A DNA stretch of 24,608 bases, taken from the NCBI GenBank assembly GCA_015489565.1, contig WFZM01000012.1, positions 1 through 24,608 of the forward strand, written 5' to 3'. The DNA comes from Patescibacteria group bacterium. GTDB lineage: Bacteria; Patescibacteriota; Minisyncoccia; Phycocordibacterales; UBA2100. The position numbers and the translations under genes were made by a program. The notes beneath the pieces were generated by a model. It saw only the letters and a program-made list of their open reading frames with translations, searched no databases and was not told the origin of the DNA. Positions within the stretch are counted from its first letter, which is position 1. Every line of letters begins with the position of its first letter. Positions 1 to 7,578 of this stretch are shown here, one piece after another.

Positions 1-141
1 CTATAGATGTGTTAAAAATCTTGAAGAGAGAGGAAGATAGACCAAAGGACTTAGAAGAAAAAGGAAAGAAATAAAAGTCAAACGAAAGTAAATAATGTAT
101 GAGAAATAATAGGTAATAAACGAAATAAAAATAACAGATGA

Positions 142-188
142 CACAGGACTCGCGCGCTTTTGCTTAGCAAAAGCGCGCGAGTCCTGTG
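142..188. repeat. Perfect 23-bp inverted repeat with 1-nt centre
   Basis: Positions 142-164 are the exact reverse complement of 166-188, with a single T at 165. The arm starts CACAGGACTCGCGCGC and ends TTTTGCT. It is GC-rich inside AT-rich DNA and has no T-run on either side, so it is not a textbook Rho-independent terminator. It could be a terminator of a gene outside the window, a cruciform site, or a small palindromic element like the one inside miaA. Confidence 0.85.
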
Positions 189-230
189 CGGAGTTTTCAA
201 TTCCACAACAAAATATAAGCTTATGCAAGA

Positions 231-258
231 TTGATTTTGTAGCACAAAGTTATACAAT
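231..258 (+). promoter_or_regulatory. Possible promoter of groESL
   Basis: TTGATT (231-236) and TACAAT (253-258) are separated by 16 nt and would start transcription about 40 nt before the groES ATG. Only consensus matching supports this. Confidence 0.35.
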
Positions 259-304
259 GTAGCCACAAGAAGAATTAGTGATTAATTAATAAAAAATAAA
301 GCAT

Positions 305-589
305 ATGAGTAAAGTAAAAATACAACCGGTAGGTGCAAAAATAGTAGTCAAGCCGGTAAAAGAAGAAGAAAAAACCGCTTCAGGCATAATCTTGCCTGAG
401 TCGGCAAGTAAGGACACGCCCAACATGGGCGAGGTGGTAGCCGTAGGCTCACTTACAGATGCTTACAAGGATATTGAAGTGGGCTCTAAGGTGCTCTTTT
501 CCGAGTATGGCTATGACAAGATAGAGTTGGATGGAGAGGAGTACTTTGTTATGCCGGACAATAAAGTTCTGGCCATAATAAATTCCTAG
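305..589 (+). CDS. groES: Co-chaperonin GroES
   Basis: This 94-residue protein is the heptameric lid of the GroEL chaperonin, which caps the folding chamber in the cytosol. The sequence shows the family pattern throughout: an N-terminal beta strand (VKIQPVGAKIVVKP), the mobile loop with KTASGIILPE around residues 24-33 that contacts GroEL, and the conserved ending with KVLFSEYG and a C-terminal VLAII. Length is normal for the family. The start is the ATG at 305; no Shine-Dalgarno is visible, and the bases before it (TAAAGCATATGA) are repeated in front of groEL. groEL follows after 42 nt, the normal groESL order. Identification is secure. Confidence 0.97.
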   Translation: MSKVKIQPVGAKIVVKPVKEEEKTASGIILPESASKDTPNMGEVVAVGSLTDAYKDIEVGSKVLFSEYGYDKIELDGEEYFVMPDNKVLAIINS

Positions 590-613
590 TTTTAAAAAAT
601 TAATAAGTAATAA

Positions 614-619
614 TATAAT
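614..619 (+). promoter_or_regulatory. Possible -10 box before groEL
   Basis: A perfect TATAAT lies 12 nt before the groEL ATG in the short groES-groEL gap. It could give groEL its own transcript in addition to groES read-through. No clear -35 is seen, and AT-rich spacers produce such boxes by chance. Confidence 0.35.
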
Positions 620-631
620 TAATTAAAGCAT

Positions 632-2284
632 ATGACTGCAAAAAAAGTAATATTTGACAACGAGGTAAGAAAAGAACTTGGAGCGGGAGTGGCAACGGTT
701 GCAAATGCCGTGCGCGTTACTATAGGTCCTCGCGGACGCAACGTTGCGCTTGACAAATCTTTTGGTGGGCCTCGCATAACAAATGACGGAGTGTCCATAG
801 CAAAAGAAATAGAGCTCCAAGACAAATTCCAAAACATGGGTGCTCAGGTTATCAAAGAGGTGGCAAGCAAGACAAATGAAATAGCAGGTGATGGTACAAC
901 GACCGCTATGGTATTGACTCACGCTATTGTGGAGGAAGGGTTTAAAAGGACCGCTATGGGCGCAAACGCCACTGTCGTGAGGCGCGGAATCGAAAAAGCC
1001 GCTCAAGATGCGGTGGACGAGCTAAAGAAAATGGCCAAGTCTGTTAAAAATACAGAAGATATTGTGGCGGTCGCAAGCATTTCCGCCGAGTCTGAAGAAT
1101 TGGGCAAGACTATCGCGGAGACTATTGACAAGGTGGGCAAGGACGGAGTGGTAACCGTGGAGGAATCTCAAACAATGGGAATATCTTCAGAAATAGTTGA
1201 AGGTCTTGAATTTGACAAGGGATACGTTTCGCCTTATATGGTTACAAATACAGAAAAGATGGAGGCGGTTATGAAAGATGCCCCTGTGCTTGTAACCGAT
1301 AAAAAAATAAGTTCTGTACAAGAAGTCTTGCCTTTGCTTGAAAAGCTTGCACAGACCGGCAAGAAAGAGCTTGTGATTATTGCAGATGATGTAGAAGGTG
1401 AGGCACTGGCGACTTTCGTGGTAAACAAGTTGCGTGGCACATTGTCAGTGCTGGCTATAAAAGCTCCGGGCTTTGGCGACAGAAAGAAAGACTTGCTTGG
1501 AGATATAGCAACAGTTCTTGGTGCTACCGTAGTGACTGAGGATTTGGGAATGAAGCTGGAAGACGTAGGTCTTGAGGTCTTGGGTTCTGCAGGACGCATT
1601 GTAGCAACAAAGGACAAGACAACCATAGTAGACGGTAAGGGTAAGAAATCCGCAATTCAAGAGCGCATAGCGCAACTTAAGGCTCAAGCTGAGAACACAG
1701 ACTCCAAATTTGACAGAGAGAAACTTGAAGAGCGCATAGCCAAACTCTCCGGAGGTGTGGCGGTAATAAGAGTTGGAGCCGCTACCGAGACAGAGATGAA
1801 ATACTTGAAAGATAAAATTGAAGACGCGGTAAATGCTACAAAGGCGGCTATAGAGGAGGGTATAGTTCCGGGAGGAGGAACCGCACTGGTGAAAGTTGCC
1901 GAGAAATTGTCTGCTAAAAAAGAAGCCACCGAGAAAGATGAGTTCGGAGTAGGATACCGCATATTGGTAAACGCTCTAAGGGCTCCGTTTAAGCAAATAG
2001 TAATAAATGCCGGAAGAGATGATGCTGAAGTTATCATGCGTGAAATGATAAAAGCCGGAGCGCAACATGGATTTGATGCCAGCTCGGATGAACAGGAGCC
2101 AAGGATAGTTGATATGTTCAAGGAAGGAATCATTGACCCGGTAAAAGTGGAAAGAGCCGGTATACAAAATGCCGCTTCAGCTGCCGCTACTCTTCTTACA
2201 ACAGAGGCGGCCATAGCCGAAGATGCAGAAGCTGAGAAAGAGACCCCATCCATGCCAGCCGGTGGAATGCCGGGAATGATGTAG
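632..2284 (+). CDS. groEL: Chaperonin GroEL (60 kDa)
   Basis: GroEL is the ATP-driven double-ring folding chamber that works with GroES in the cytosol. The 550-residue product shows the full family signature: the N-terminal TIGPRGRNVALDK, the ATP-site GDGTTTA loop near residue 88, the apical-domain region with PYMVTNTEKMEA and VLAIKAPGFGDRRK-like KAPGFGDRKK, the GGVAVIRVGAATE hinge, EEGIVPGGG near residue 410, and a methionine/glycine-rich tail (GGMPGMM). Length and domain order are normal, with no truncation or frameshift. It is the second gene of the groES-groEL unit and is followed by a hairpin terminator at 2305-2334. The ATG at 632 is preceded by the same TAAAGCATATGA sequence as groES. 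Confidence 0.98.
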   Translation: MTAKKVIFDNEVRKELGAGVATVANAVRVTIGPRGRNVALDKSFGGPRITNDGVSIAKEIELQDKFQNMGAQVIKEVASKTNEIAGDGTTTAMVLTHAIVEEGFKRTAMGANATVVRRGIEKAAQDAVDELKKMAKSVKNTEDIVAVASISAESEELGKTIAETIDKVGKDGVVTVEESQTMGISSEIVEGLEFDKGYVSPYMVTNTEKMEAVMKDAPVLVTDKKISSVQEVLPLLEKLAQTGKKELVIIADDVEGEALATFVVNKLRGTLSVLAIKAPGFGDRKKDLLGDIATVLGATVVTEDLGMKLEDVGLEVLGSAGRIVATKDKTTIVDGKGKKSAIQERIAQLKAQAENTDSKFDREKLEERIAKLSGGVAVIRVGAATETEMKYLKDKIEDAVNATKAAIEEGIVPGGGTALVKVAEKLSAKKEATEKDEFGVGYRILVNALRAPFKQIVINAGRDDAEVIMREMIKAGAQHGFDASSDEQEPRIVDMFKEGIIDPVKVERAGIQNAASAAATLLTTEAAIAEDAEAEKETPSMPAGGMPGMM

Positions 2285-2304
2285 TGTTATAGCAAAGTCA
2301 AACT

Positions 2305-2334
2305 AAAGCGCTCGGCTTTAGCCCGGGCGCTTTT
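2305..2334 (+). terminator. Rho-independent terminator of groESL
   Basis: The arm AAAGCGCTCGG (2305-2315) pairs with CCGGGCGCTTT (2323-2333) with one T-G wobble, and the stem runs into TTTT. It lies about 20 nt after the groEL stop codon. Confidence 0.8.
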
Positions 2335-2384
2335 AGCTTTGTTTTGACCAAGTACCCGGTGAGTTTTTTTGTTTGACTTTTTAA

Positions 2385-2390
2385 TATAAT
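2385..2390 (+). promoter_or_regulatory. -10 box, leaderless start of bL25 gene
   Basis: TATAAT ends 6 nt before the ATG at 2397. With transcription starting 6-7 nt after the -10 box, the mRNA would begin at the start codon. The same TATAAT-N6-ATG layout recurs in front of several genes in this window. Confidence 0.6.
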
Positions 2391-2396
2391 TTCTGT

Positions 2397-3047
2397 ATGA
2401 TGTGTGCCATTATGACAAAGGTAATAGAGTTAAAAGTAGAGAAAAGGGACTTGTCTGAGGATTTGTCAAAGTTGCGTGCTGACGGATATGTGCCGGCGGT
2501 AGCCTACGGTCCTGCAGATGAGCCAGTTCATATAAAGTTTCCAATAAATGAATTTTTGCGTGTTTGGAAAGAGGCCGGAGAGTCTACAATAGTAGACTTG
2601 AAGGGTTTGGACGAGGACAAAGAGGTGCTTATTAAGGAGGTTCAAACACACCCTGTGAAAGAAACTCCCCTACATGTCGATTTCTACATTATAGAGCGCG
2701 GAAAGACTTTGCAACTTTCTGTTCCACTGGAGTTTACAGGTGAGGCACCTGCGGAAAAGCAGGGAGGTATTGTGGTTAGGGTTATGCACGAGATAGAAGT
2801 TGAGACTCGTCCGCGTAATATTCCGCAAAGCATAGAAGTGGACTTGTCAGGTCTTGAGAATCTGGATTCCGTTATCAAGGTATCAGACATAACGCTTCCT
2901 GAAGGAGTGGAGGCCAAAACAGATGCTGACGAGATTGTAGTATCTGTTGCTGAGCAAAAGGAGGAACCTGAAGCAGTAGTAGAAGAGAGCTCCGATGAGG
3001 CAGAGGCTGGCTCCGAAGAGGTAGAGAAAGGGGGTGCTGAAGAATAA
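2397..3047 (+). CDS. rplY: Ribosomal protein bL25, long (TL5/Ctc) form
   Basis: bL25 binds 5S rRNA in the large ribosomal subunit. The 216-residue product has the N-terminal L25 domain (VIELKVEKRDL, then the conserved turn DGYVPAVAYGP near residue 35) followed by the second beta domain of the TL5/Ctc type (LHVDFYII...VPLEFTGEAP...GGIVV, and LPEGVEAKTD at about residue 170). It ends in an acidic Glu/Ser-rich tail from about residue 185, common in this family. The start is uncertain: ATG 2397 fits the leaderless promoter, but most family members begin like MTKVIEL, which here would be ATG 2412. It is a single-gene unit ended by the hairpin at 3067-3098. Confidence 0.93.
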   Translation: MMCAIMTKVIELKVEKRDLSEDLSKLRADGYVPAVAYGPADEPVHIKFPINEFLRVWKEAGESTIVDLKGLDEDKEVLIKEVQTHPVKETPLHVDFYIIERGKTLQLSVPLEFTGEAPAEKQGGIVVRVMHEIEVETRPRNIPQSIEVDLSGLENLDSVIKVSDITLPEGVEAKTDADEIVVSVAEQKEEPEAVVEESSDEAEAGSEEVEKGGAEE

Positions 3048-3066
3048 TAAGTTTGGTGCAGAAAAC

Positions 3067-3098
3067 AAAAGCCCTGCAGCTAAGCTGCAGGGCTTTTT
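3067..3098 (+). terminator. Rho-independent terminator after bL25 gene
   Basis: AAAAGCCCTGCAGC (3067-3080) and GCTGCAGGGCTTTT (3084-3097) form a perfect 14-bp stem with a TAA loop, running into T-rich sequence. Confidence 0.9.
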
Positions 3099-3121
3099 CT
3101 TGTTATTAAATAGTGATTTGA

Positions 3122-3127
3122 TATAAT
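3122..3127 (+). promoter_or_regulatory. Extended -10 box, leaderless start
   Basis: TGATATAAT ends 6 nt before the ATG at 3134, the same layout as at 2385, 5819 and 10304. Confidence 0.6.
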
Positions 3128-3133
3128 TATGCA

Positions 3134-4414
3134 ATGCTTAGGAATTTTATATTTGTAGCAGCTTTTGCCTTTTTATTCCTTGCTTTGACGACAGTTAACG
3201 CAGAGACTGATGCAGAGCGGCGTGCCAGACTTCAGGCAGAATTGGCCAAAATAGAAAGCCAGATAAAAGAGCAGGAGAAATTGGTAAATTCTCTATCCGG
3301 ACAGCGTCGTTCACTGGAACGTGATATTAATCTTATAGATGCCAAGATTCGAAAATCTGAACTCGCGATAAAACAGAGAAACTACGCAATAGCCAAACTT
3401 CAAGAAGAAATAAAGCAATTAAATAAAAAACTCGGCAATCTGGATGAAAAACTAAGTTCCGGCAAAGAATTTTTAGCATCGCTTCTTAGAAAGACTTATG
3501 AACTGGATAATTACAATTTGGTAGAGCTAGTACTTGCCAAAAATAGAATTAACGAAGTCCTTTTGGAGTTAAACCAAATTAATGACCTGAACCGCTCCCT
3601 AAAACTGCACTTTAAAGAGATAGCCAACACGAAAGAAAACATAGAAGCCAGAAAGAAGAAATTAGAAGAGAAAAAAGCCGAAGAAAGACGGCTCAGAGAA
3701 CTGCAAGCTCTGGAGAAAGAAAAAATAGTAAAAAGAAAGAAGGAAAAGGCGAACATACTTGCAATAACAAAGGGTAAAGAGTCTGAGTATAAAAAAGTTC
3801 TTGAATATCAACGAAGAACAGCAGCAGACATACGAGCGGCTTTATTTGCTTTGCGTGATACCAAAGGTATAAATTTTGGTACCGCTTATGAGTATGCAAA
3901 GGAGGCAAGTGCAAAGACAGGTGTCTCACCTGCACTTATATTAGCCATCTTAACTCAAGAAACAAATCTTGGGAAAAACGTTGGTACTGGTAACTGGAGA
4001 GTGGATATGCGTCCTAAAGACAGGCCTATATTTGAAAAGCTAATGGCTGAGCTCGGCTTTGACCCGGATAAAATGCCTGTCTCCAAAAAGCCCTGGTACG
4101 GATGGGGTGGCGCCATGGGTCCGGCTCAGTTTATTCCTTCCACATGGGTGTTATACAAAGACAGGATAGCGAAGGTGACAGGTGAGAACCCACCTAACCC
4201 GTGGAACCCTCGCACGGCGTTTTTTGCAACGGCGCTTTTGATGAAAGACAATGGCGCGGACGCCGGAACGCGTGCGGCGGAAAGATTGGCCGCTCTTCGC
4301 TACTTTGCGGGCTGGAAGAATGCTCGTAAACCAGCCTACGCTTTTTACGGAGACGGAGTGATGGAATTTAGAGACAAATACCAAAGGCAGATAGATATTT
4401 TGGAGGGTAAATAA
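3134..4414 (+). CDS. Secreted coiled-coil lytic transglycosylase (peptidoglycan hydrolase)
   Basis: This 426-residue protein has a hydrophobic signal sequence in residues 1-23 (ending TTVNAE), a long EnvC-like coiled coil over about residues 25-235, and a C-terminal lysozyme-like lytic transglycosylase domain. In that domain ILAILTQETNLG (E276 the probable catalytic acid) and GAMGPAQFIPSTW (326-338) match the SLT/MltB signature GAxGxMQFxPST. Such enzymes cleave the MurNAc-GlcNAc bond of peptidoglycan outside the membrane. The coiled coil resembles the regulatory part of FtsX-EnvC type hydrolases, suggesting a role in cell-wall remodelling or division; that is inference. It starts an apparent two-gene unit with miaA, 2 nt downstream. 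The precise family (MltB-like or SLT) is not certain. Confidence 0.88.
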   Translation: MLRNFIFVAAFAFLFLALTTVNAETDAERRARLQAELAKIESQIKEQEKLVNSLSGQRRSLERDINLIDAKIRKSELAIKQRNYAIAKLQEEIKQLNKKLGNLDEKLSSGKEFLASLLRKTYELDNYNLVELVLAKNRINEVLLELNQINDLNRSLKLHFKEIANTKENIEARKKKLEEKKAEERRLRELQALEKEKIVKRKKEKANILAITKGKESEYKKVLEYQRRTAADIRAALFALRDTKGINFGTAYEYAKEASAKTGVSPALILAILTQETNLGKNVGTGNWRVDMRPKDRPIFEKLMAELGFDPDKMPVSKKPWYGWGGAMGPAQFIPSTWVLYKDRIAKVTGENPPNPWNPRTAFFATALLMKDNGADAGTRAAERLAALRYFAGWKNARKPAYAFYGDGVMEFRDKYQRQIDILEGK

Positions 4415-4416
4415 GC

Positions 4417-5373
4417 ATGGTAAAAATACAAGAAACGAAAAAAACACCTCTTGTAGTTATAGTGGGGCAAACCGCTAGCGGTAAGACAAGTCTTTCTATT
4501 GAGTTGGCAAAGCTTTTCGATGGCGAGATTATATCTGCAGACTCTAGGCAAGTTTACAGAGAATTTGATTTATGTAGCGGGAAAGTAACAAGGGAGGAGA
4601 TGCAAGGCATTCCGCATTATATGCTGGATGTCTTGTCTGTATCCGATGGGGTCTATACTGCGCATGACTTTGCAAAAGACGCACGGCTAGCATTAAATGA
4701 GATAGTGAAGAAAGGCAAACTGCCGATAATAGTTGGTGGCACCGGATTTTATATTGATGTTATGCTCGGCAGGGTAGAGCTGGATGATGTCGCGGTAGAC
4801 AAGGTATTGAGGCAAGAGCTGGAAAGCAAGACCGAGAAAGAGCTTTTTGATATTTTACAAGTCTTGGATGTTCGGCGTGCTGAGCGTGTAGATAAGCAAA
4901 ACAAGATAAGATTAATAAGAGCGATAGAGATAGTCAAAGGGTCAGCCGAAGGAGAAGAAGAGGGTGGGCGGCAGTCCGGCGCGGGCTCTGCCCGCGCCGG
5001 ACTGCCGCCCCTTCCAGACGGACTCAAGCCAATTTGGATAGGTATCAAGTGGGACAAAGAAACACTTCGCAGACGCATCAAGCTGCGCCTTAAAGAGCGC
5101 TTCGAGAAAGGAATGTGCCATGAAGTGCAAAAAGCGCATAACTCAGGTGTGGGCTGGGAGCGCTTTGAAGAGCTTGGGCTTGAGATGAGATACTGCAAGC
5201 GCTTGCTCTGTGGCGAACTCGACGAGCCAGAGTTCTTGTGGGTGCTTGAGAATAAAATTTGGCAATACGCCAAACGTCAAGCCACTTATTGGCGTCGCAA
5301 CAAAGATATTAACTGGTTTGACGCAAAAGACAGCAAGAAAATTTTAGAGTTTTTAAAGCAGAAGCTTTATTGA
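4417..5373 (+). CDS. miaA: tRNA dimethylallyltransferase MiaA
   Basis: MiaA transfers a dimethylallyl group to N6 of adenosine 37 in tRNAs that read codons starting with U. The 318-residue product has the P-loop GQTASGKT (17-24), the conserved EIISADSRQVYREF motif with the catalytic-base Asp (about 42), GIPHYMLDVLS (about 65), VGGTGFYIDVML (about 108) and the C-terminal RQATYWRRN motif (about 288) that binds tRNA. The start ATG is preceded by GGAGG inside the end of the upstream gene, a Shine-Dalgarno at normal distance, unlike the leaderless first genes. Residues 184-198 (GRQSGAGSARAGLPP) are encoded by a perfect 45-nt palindrome in the variable linker between the core and tRNA-binding parts. 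The ORF ends in TGA. Confidence 0.96.
   Translation: MVKIQETKKTPLVVIVGQTASGKTSLSIELAKLFDGEIISADSRQVYREFDLCSGKVTREEMQGIPHYMLDVLSVSDGVYTAHDFAKDARLALNEIVKKGKLPIIVGGTGFYIDVMLGRVELDDVAVDKVLRQELESKTEKELFDILQVLDVRRAERVDKQNKIRLIRAIEIVKGSAEGEEEGGRQSGAGSARAGLPPLPDGLKPIWIGIKWDKETLRRRIKLRLKERFEKGMCHEVQKAHNSGVGWERFEELGLEMRYCKRLLCGELDEPEFLWVLENKIWQYAKRQATYWRRNKDINWFDAKDSKKILEFLKQKLY
4966..5010. repeat. In-frame perfect palindrome inside miaA
   Basis: GGGCGGCAGTCCGGCGCGGG followed by C (4966-4986) is the exact reverse complement of 4990-5010, with loop TCT. The element is 45 nt, exactly 15 codons, and starts on a codon boundary. It is far more GC-rich than the rest of miaA and encodes a Gly/Ala/Ser/Arg/Pro-rich segment. 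Confidence 0.9.
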
Positions 5374-5644
5374 TTTGCAATACTGTCTGGCAAGCTGTTT
5401 TAACAAAGTCAATCAGCAATTTTATTCTTATTAAGCTTAAAAGTTCAATCGAAGTTTTAGAGTTGATTGCTTATTTAGTGTGCGTTGAGCTATGGACAAA
5501 AGAAAGTTTTTTGTTAAACTGTGTGCGGAGTCGGGTTTGAGTATAAACACATCCTTTGTTTTGTGTTGCTTTCAGTATAAACCTTGTTCTTTTAACAAAT
5601 ATATAATATATTTTATTTACTATATTTTATAGATTATTTATTTT
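5374..5644. other. AT-rich intergenic region before tRNA-Trp
   Basis: No clear gene is present. A 38-codon ORF from ATG 5492 has no recognisable motif and is not called. The segment AGTATAAAC occurs twice (near 5540 and 5575). The last 60 bases are almost pure A/T and must hold the tRNA promoter, but no single -10/-35 pair stands out. Confidence 0.5.
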
Positions 5645-5719
5645 GGGCCTATAGTTTAATTGGCAAAACAGCGGTCTCCAAAACCGCCGTTCTCCGTTCG
5701 AGTCGGAGTGGGCCCGCCA
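5645..5719 (+). tRNA. trnW: tRNA-Trp (anticodon CCA)
   Basis: A full cloverleaf can be drawn. The acceptor stem GGGCCTA pairs with TGGGCCC, with one T-G pair. The anticodon stem GCGGT/ACCGC encloses the loop CTCCAAA, with anticodon CCA reading UGG. The T arm CTCCG-TTCGAGT-CGGAG is perfect. The discriminator base is G and the 3' CCA (5717-5719) is encoded in the DNA. It stands alone between miaA and the MFS gene. Confidence 0.95.
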
Positions 5720-5818
5720 CAATAACGATACCAATCTTAAGAGTTGTTTCAGATTTTTGACTAGTGGAATTTCAAAAGTTTTCCACATTAAAATAAGGCT
5801 TTGGAGTTTAAATTTTGA

Positions 5819-5824
5819 TATAAT
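5819..5824 (+). promoter_or_regulatory. Extended -10 box, leaderless start
   Basis: TGATATAAT ends 6 nt before the ATG at 5831. Confidence 0.6.
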
Positions 5825-5830
5825 GGCTTC

Positions 5831-7051
5831 ATGGTTACAATAGATCCGATTGTGGAATCTGTAAGGCGTAATGCAAAGGTCAGCAAAGATTTGGCCTTGC
5901 TTTTTATTAGTCGCGTTTTAATGCGTGTATCTCTTGGAGCTCTCGGCGTATTTTTGCCGATATTTCTTTATCAACAGATACGTCCGGCGTTCAACAGTCA
6001 GATTGCGGTACTTTATGTAACTTTTATATTTCTAAGTATTTATACTTTACACTTGCTTTTAGCACCCCTTGCCGCTTCTTTATTCCACCGATGGGGGATG
6101 CGAAAAATGATGATGGCGGGCATTTTGATGGCGGCACTATCTATCATTACCTTATATTTCTTTGAGTCCAATCCCGAGCTGTCTCTTTTCCTATATGTTA
6201 TCTCCACCGGATTTTACCGTGCTCTTTACTGGGTACCATATCACGTTGATTTAACGCATGAGCTGGATGACAGCAAGAGAGGAAGACAACTTGCAACCAT
6301 GGCAAATATTTCGGATATTTTGGTAGTTTTTGTGCCTTTCTTGGGAGGTGTTGCCATAGCCAGTCTGGGAGGCTTTCAGCAAGTCTTCTTGGTCTCGGCA
6401 TTTTTGATGCTACTTTCCATACTCCCGCTGGCTTTTATGAGCGATATTTACGAGTACTATTCCTGGGGGCATTTGGAGACTTTCAAGAAGCTGTTTTCTC
6501 CTGAAAACAGGCCGCTTTTTATAGCCCAGGCCGCTCGCGGAGCTCAGAATGTCGCAACCTTGTTTTTCTGGCCTCTTTATATATTCTTGATTTCCGACAA
6601 GCAATTTGTACTTTTGGGTGCAATCACCTCGGCAACTATAGTTTTCATAATGATATTGCGTTATGTCATAGGGAAGTGGATAGATAAGTTTAATCGAAAC
6701 AAAATGCTCTGGGCGGGAATATTGCTTTCTGCCACCGGTTGGTTCTTAAAAGTTTTTGTATACACTCCGATGCAAGCAGTTTTTGTAGATACTTACCATA
6801 GGATGGGTAGAACCGTTAACGGTCTTACCTTCAACGCTGTAACTTATGAGCAGTCAGCAGATAGTGGAACTTATATAGATGAATACACCACCTTAAAGGA
6901 GATGGCCGTAAATGTCGGTCGCATAGCCATGCTTCTTGTGGTTGGTCTTGCCATGTATTATTTCCATGCAAATATTCGCGTAGCTTTTGTAATAGCTGCG
7001 ATTGTTACTTTGTTTATGATTTTGCTTGATAACTTTAATCGTGTAGAATAG
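5831..7051 (+). CDS. MFS-type membrane transporter
   Basis: This 406-residue protein is very hydrophobic, with about 11-12 predicted membrane helices. It has the two-halves layout of the major facilitator superfamily. A short basic turn after helix 2 or 3 (FHRWGMRKMMMAG, near residue 85) matches the G-x-x-x-D-R-x-x-R-R type loop, and a second basic loop (GKWIDKFNRNKMLWAG, near 280) is the equivalent in the C-terminal half. The substrate cannot be read from the sequence. Its start is set by the ATG 6 nt after a TATAAT box. The yqeY-like gene begins 5 nt after its stop, so the two are probably cotranscribed. Confidence 0.82.
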   Translation: MVTIDPIVESVRRNAKVSKDLALLFISRVLMRVSLGALGVFLPIFLYQQIRPAFNSQIAVLYVTFIFLSIYTLHLLLAPLAASLFHRWGMRKMMMAGILMAALSIITLYFFESNPELSLFLYVISTGFYRALYWVPYHVDLTHELDDSKRGRQLATMANISDILVVFVPFLGGVAIASLGGFQQVFLVSAFLMLLSILPLAFMSDIYEYYSWGHLETFKKLFSPENRPLFIAQAARGAQNVATLFFWPLYIFLISDKQFVLLGAITSATIVFIMILRYVIGKWIDKFNRNKMLWAGILLSATGWFLKVFVYTPMQAVFVDTYHRMGRTVNGLTFNAVTYEQSADSGTYIDEYTTLKEMAVNVGRIAMLLVVGLAMYYFHANIRVAFVIAAIVTLFMILLDNFNRVE

Positions 7052-7056
7052 AGGCT

Positions 7057-7512
7057 ATGAGCATAGTAGGAGATATAAAGAATCAGATTAAAGAAGCGAT
7101 GAAATCCAAAGATAAGTTGCGTCTTGATACTTTACGGGGGGTTTCAGCGGCTTTTGTAAATGAGCTTGTAGCTTCAGGTCAGAAGCCTGATGCGGAAGTG
7201 TCTGATGATTTGGCGCTTAAAGTTCTAAAAAGAGCTTTGAAACAAAGAAAAGAAGCAGCGGAGCAATTCAGAGCGGGTGGAAGAGATGACTTGGCGGAAA
7301 AAGAAGAAAAAGAGGCGGAGATAATTCAAGAATTTTTGCCGGAGCAGCTTTCTGAAGAAAAAATAGAAGACTTGGCCAAAGAGTGTATAGCAGACAGTGG
7401 AGCAAGTGGAAAGCAAGATTTTGCCAAGGTTATGCCGTGTGTTATGCAAAAGGCGGCCGGTGCCGCAGATGGAGCTTTGGTAAAGCAAGTTGTGGAGAGG
7501 CTCTTGGGCTAG
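7057..7512 (+). CDS. GatB/YqeY domain protein
   Basis: The 151-residue protein matches the YqeY family, a stand-alone helical domain also found at the C-terminus of GatB in the tRNA amidotransferase. Family features seen are the N-terminal helix with AMKSKDKLRLDTLRGVSAAF, the middle KRALKQRKEAAEQFRAGGRDDLAEKEEKEAEIIQEFLPEQ region (quoted in parts: KQRKEAAEQF, EFLPEQLS), and the ending with a VKQVVERLLG helix. YqeY proteins are thought to touch tRNA or translation, but their role is not established. It follows the MFS gene by 5 nt and is ended by the hairpin at 7526. Confidence 0.92.
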   Translation: MSIVGDIKNQIKEAMKSKDKLRLDTLRGVSAAFVNELVASGQKPDAEVSDDLALKVLKRALKQRKEAAEQFRAGGRDDLAEKEEKEAEIIQEFLPEQLSEEKIEDLAKECIADSGASGKQDFAKVMPCVMQKAAGAADGALVKQVVERLLG

Positions 7513-7525
7513 CTTTTAGTATCTT

Positions 7526-7558
7526 AAAAGCGTGCCGGCTACGCCGGCACGCTTTTTT
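7526..7558 (+). terminator. Rho-independent terminator after yqeY-like gene
   Basis: AAAAGCGTGCCGGC (7526-7539) and GCCGGCACGCTTTT (7543-7556) form a perfect 14-bp stem with loop TAC, followed by more T. The -10 box of the next gene begins only 8 nt later. Confidence 0.92.
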
Positions 7559-7565
7559 ACTGTGA

Positions 7566-7571
7566 TATAAT
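7566..7571 (+). promoter_or_regulatory. Extended -10 box, leaderless start
   Basis: TGATATAAT ends 7 nt before the ATG at 7579. Confidence 0.6.
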
Positions 7572-7578
7572 TTGCAAG

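Larger units (their letters stand above)
1..304. other. Intergenic region upstream of groES
   Basis: No convincing gene is seen in this AT-rich stretch. The open frames on the minus strand have biased, low-complexity translations and no recognisable motif. It holds a perfect 47-nt palindrome (142-188) and a plausible promoter close to groES, both listed separately. I looked for a CIRCE operator (TTAGCACTC-N9-GAGTGCTAA), the usual HrcA site before groESL, and did not find one. Confidence 0.6.

Noticed and set aside
1..266. Minus-strand ORFs of 75 and 62 codons before groES
   Set aside because: They overlap each other and the 47-nt palindrome, with low-complexity hydrophobic translations and no start signals.
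241..304. CIRCE/HrcA operator before groES
   Set aside because: No TTAGCACTC-N9-GAGTGCTAA-like dyad could be found.
1684..2253. 189-codon minus-strand ORF inside groEL
   Set aside because: It lies wholly antisense to a strongly conserved gene and its Ser/Ala-rich translation is the usual shadow of groEL codons.
4749..5273. 174-codon minus-strand ORF inside miaA
   Set aside because: Antisense shadow of miaA; its apparent low-complexity part comes from the palindrome.
5492..5608. 38-codon ORF between miaA and tRNA-Trp
   Set aside because: Short, no ribosome site or -10 box at the usual distance, and no recognisable motif.
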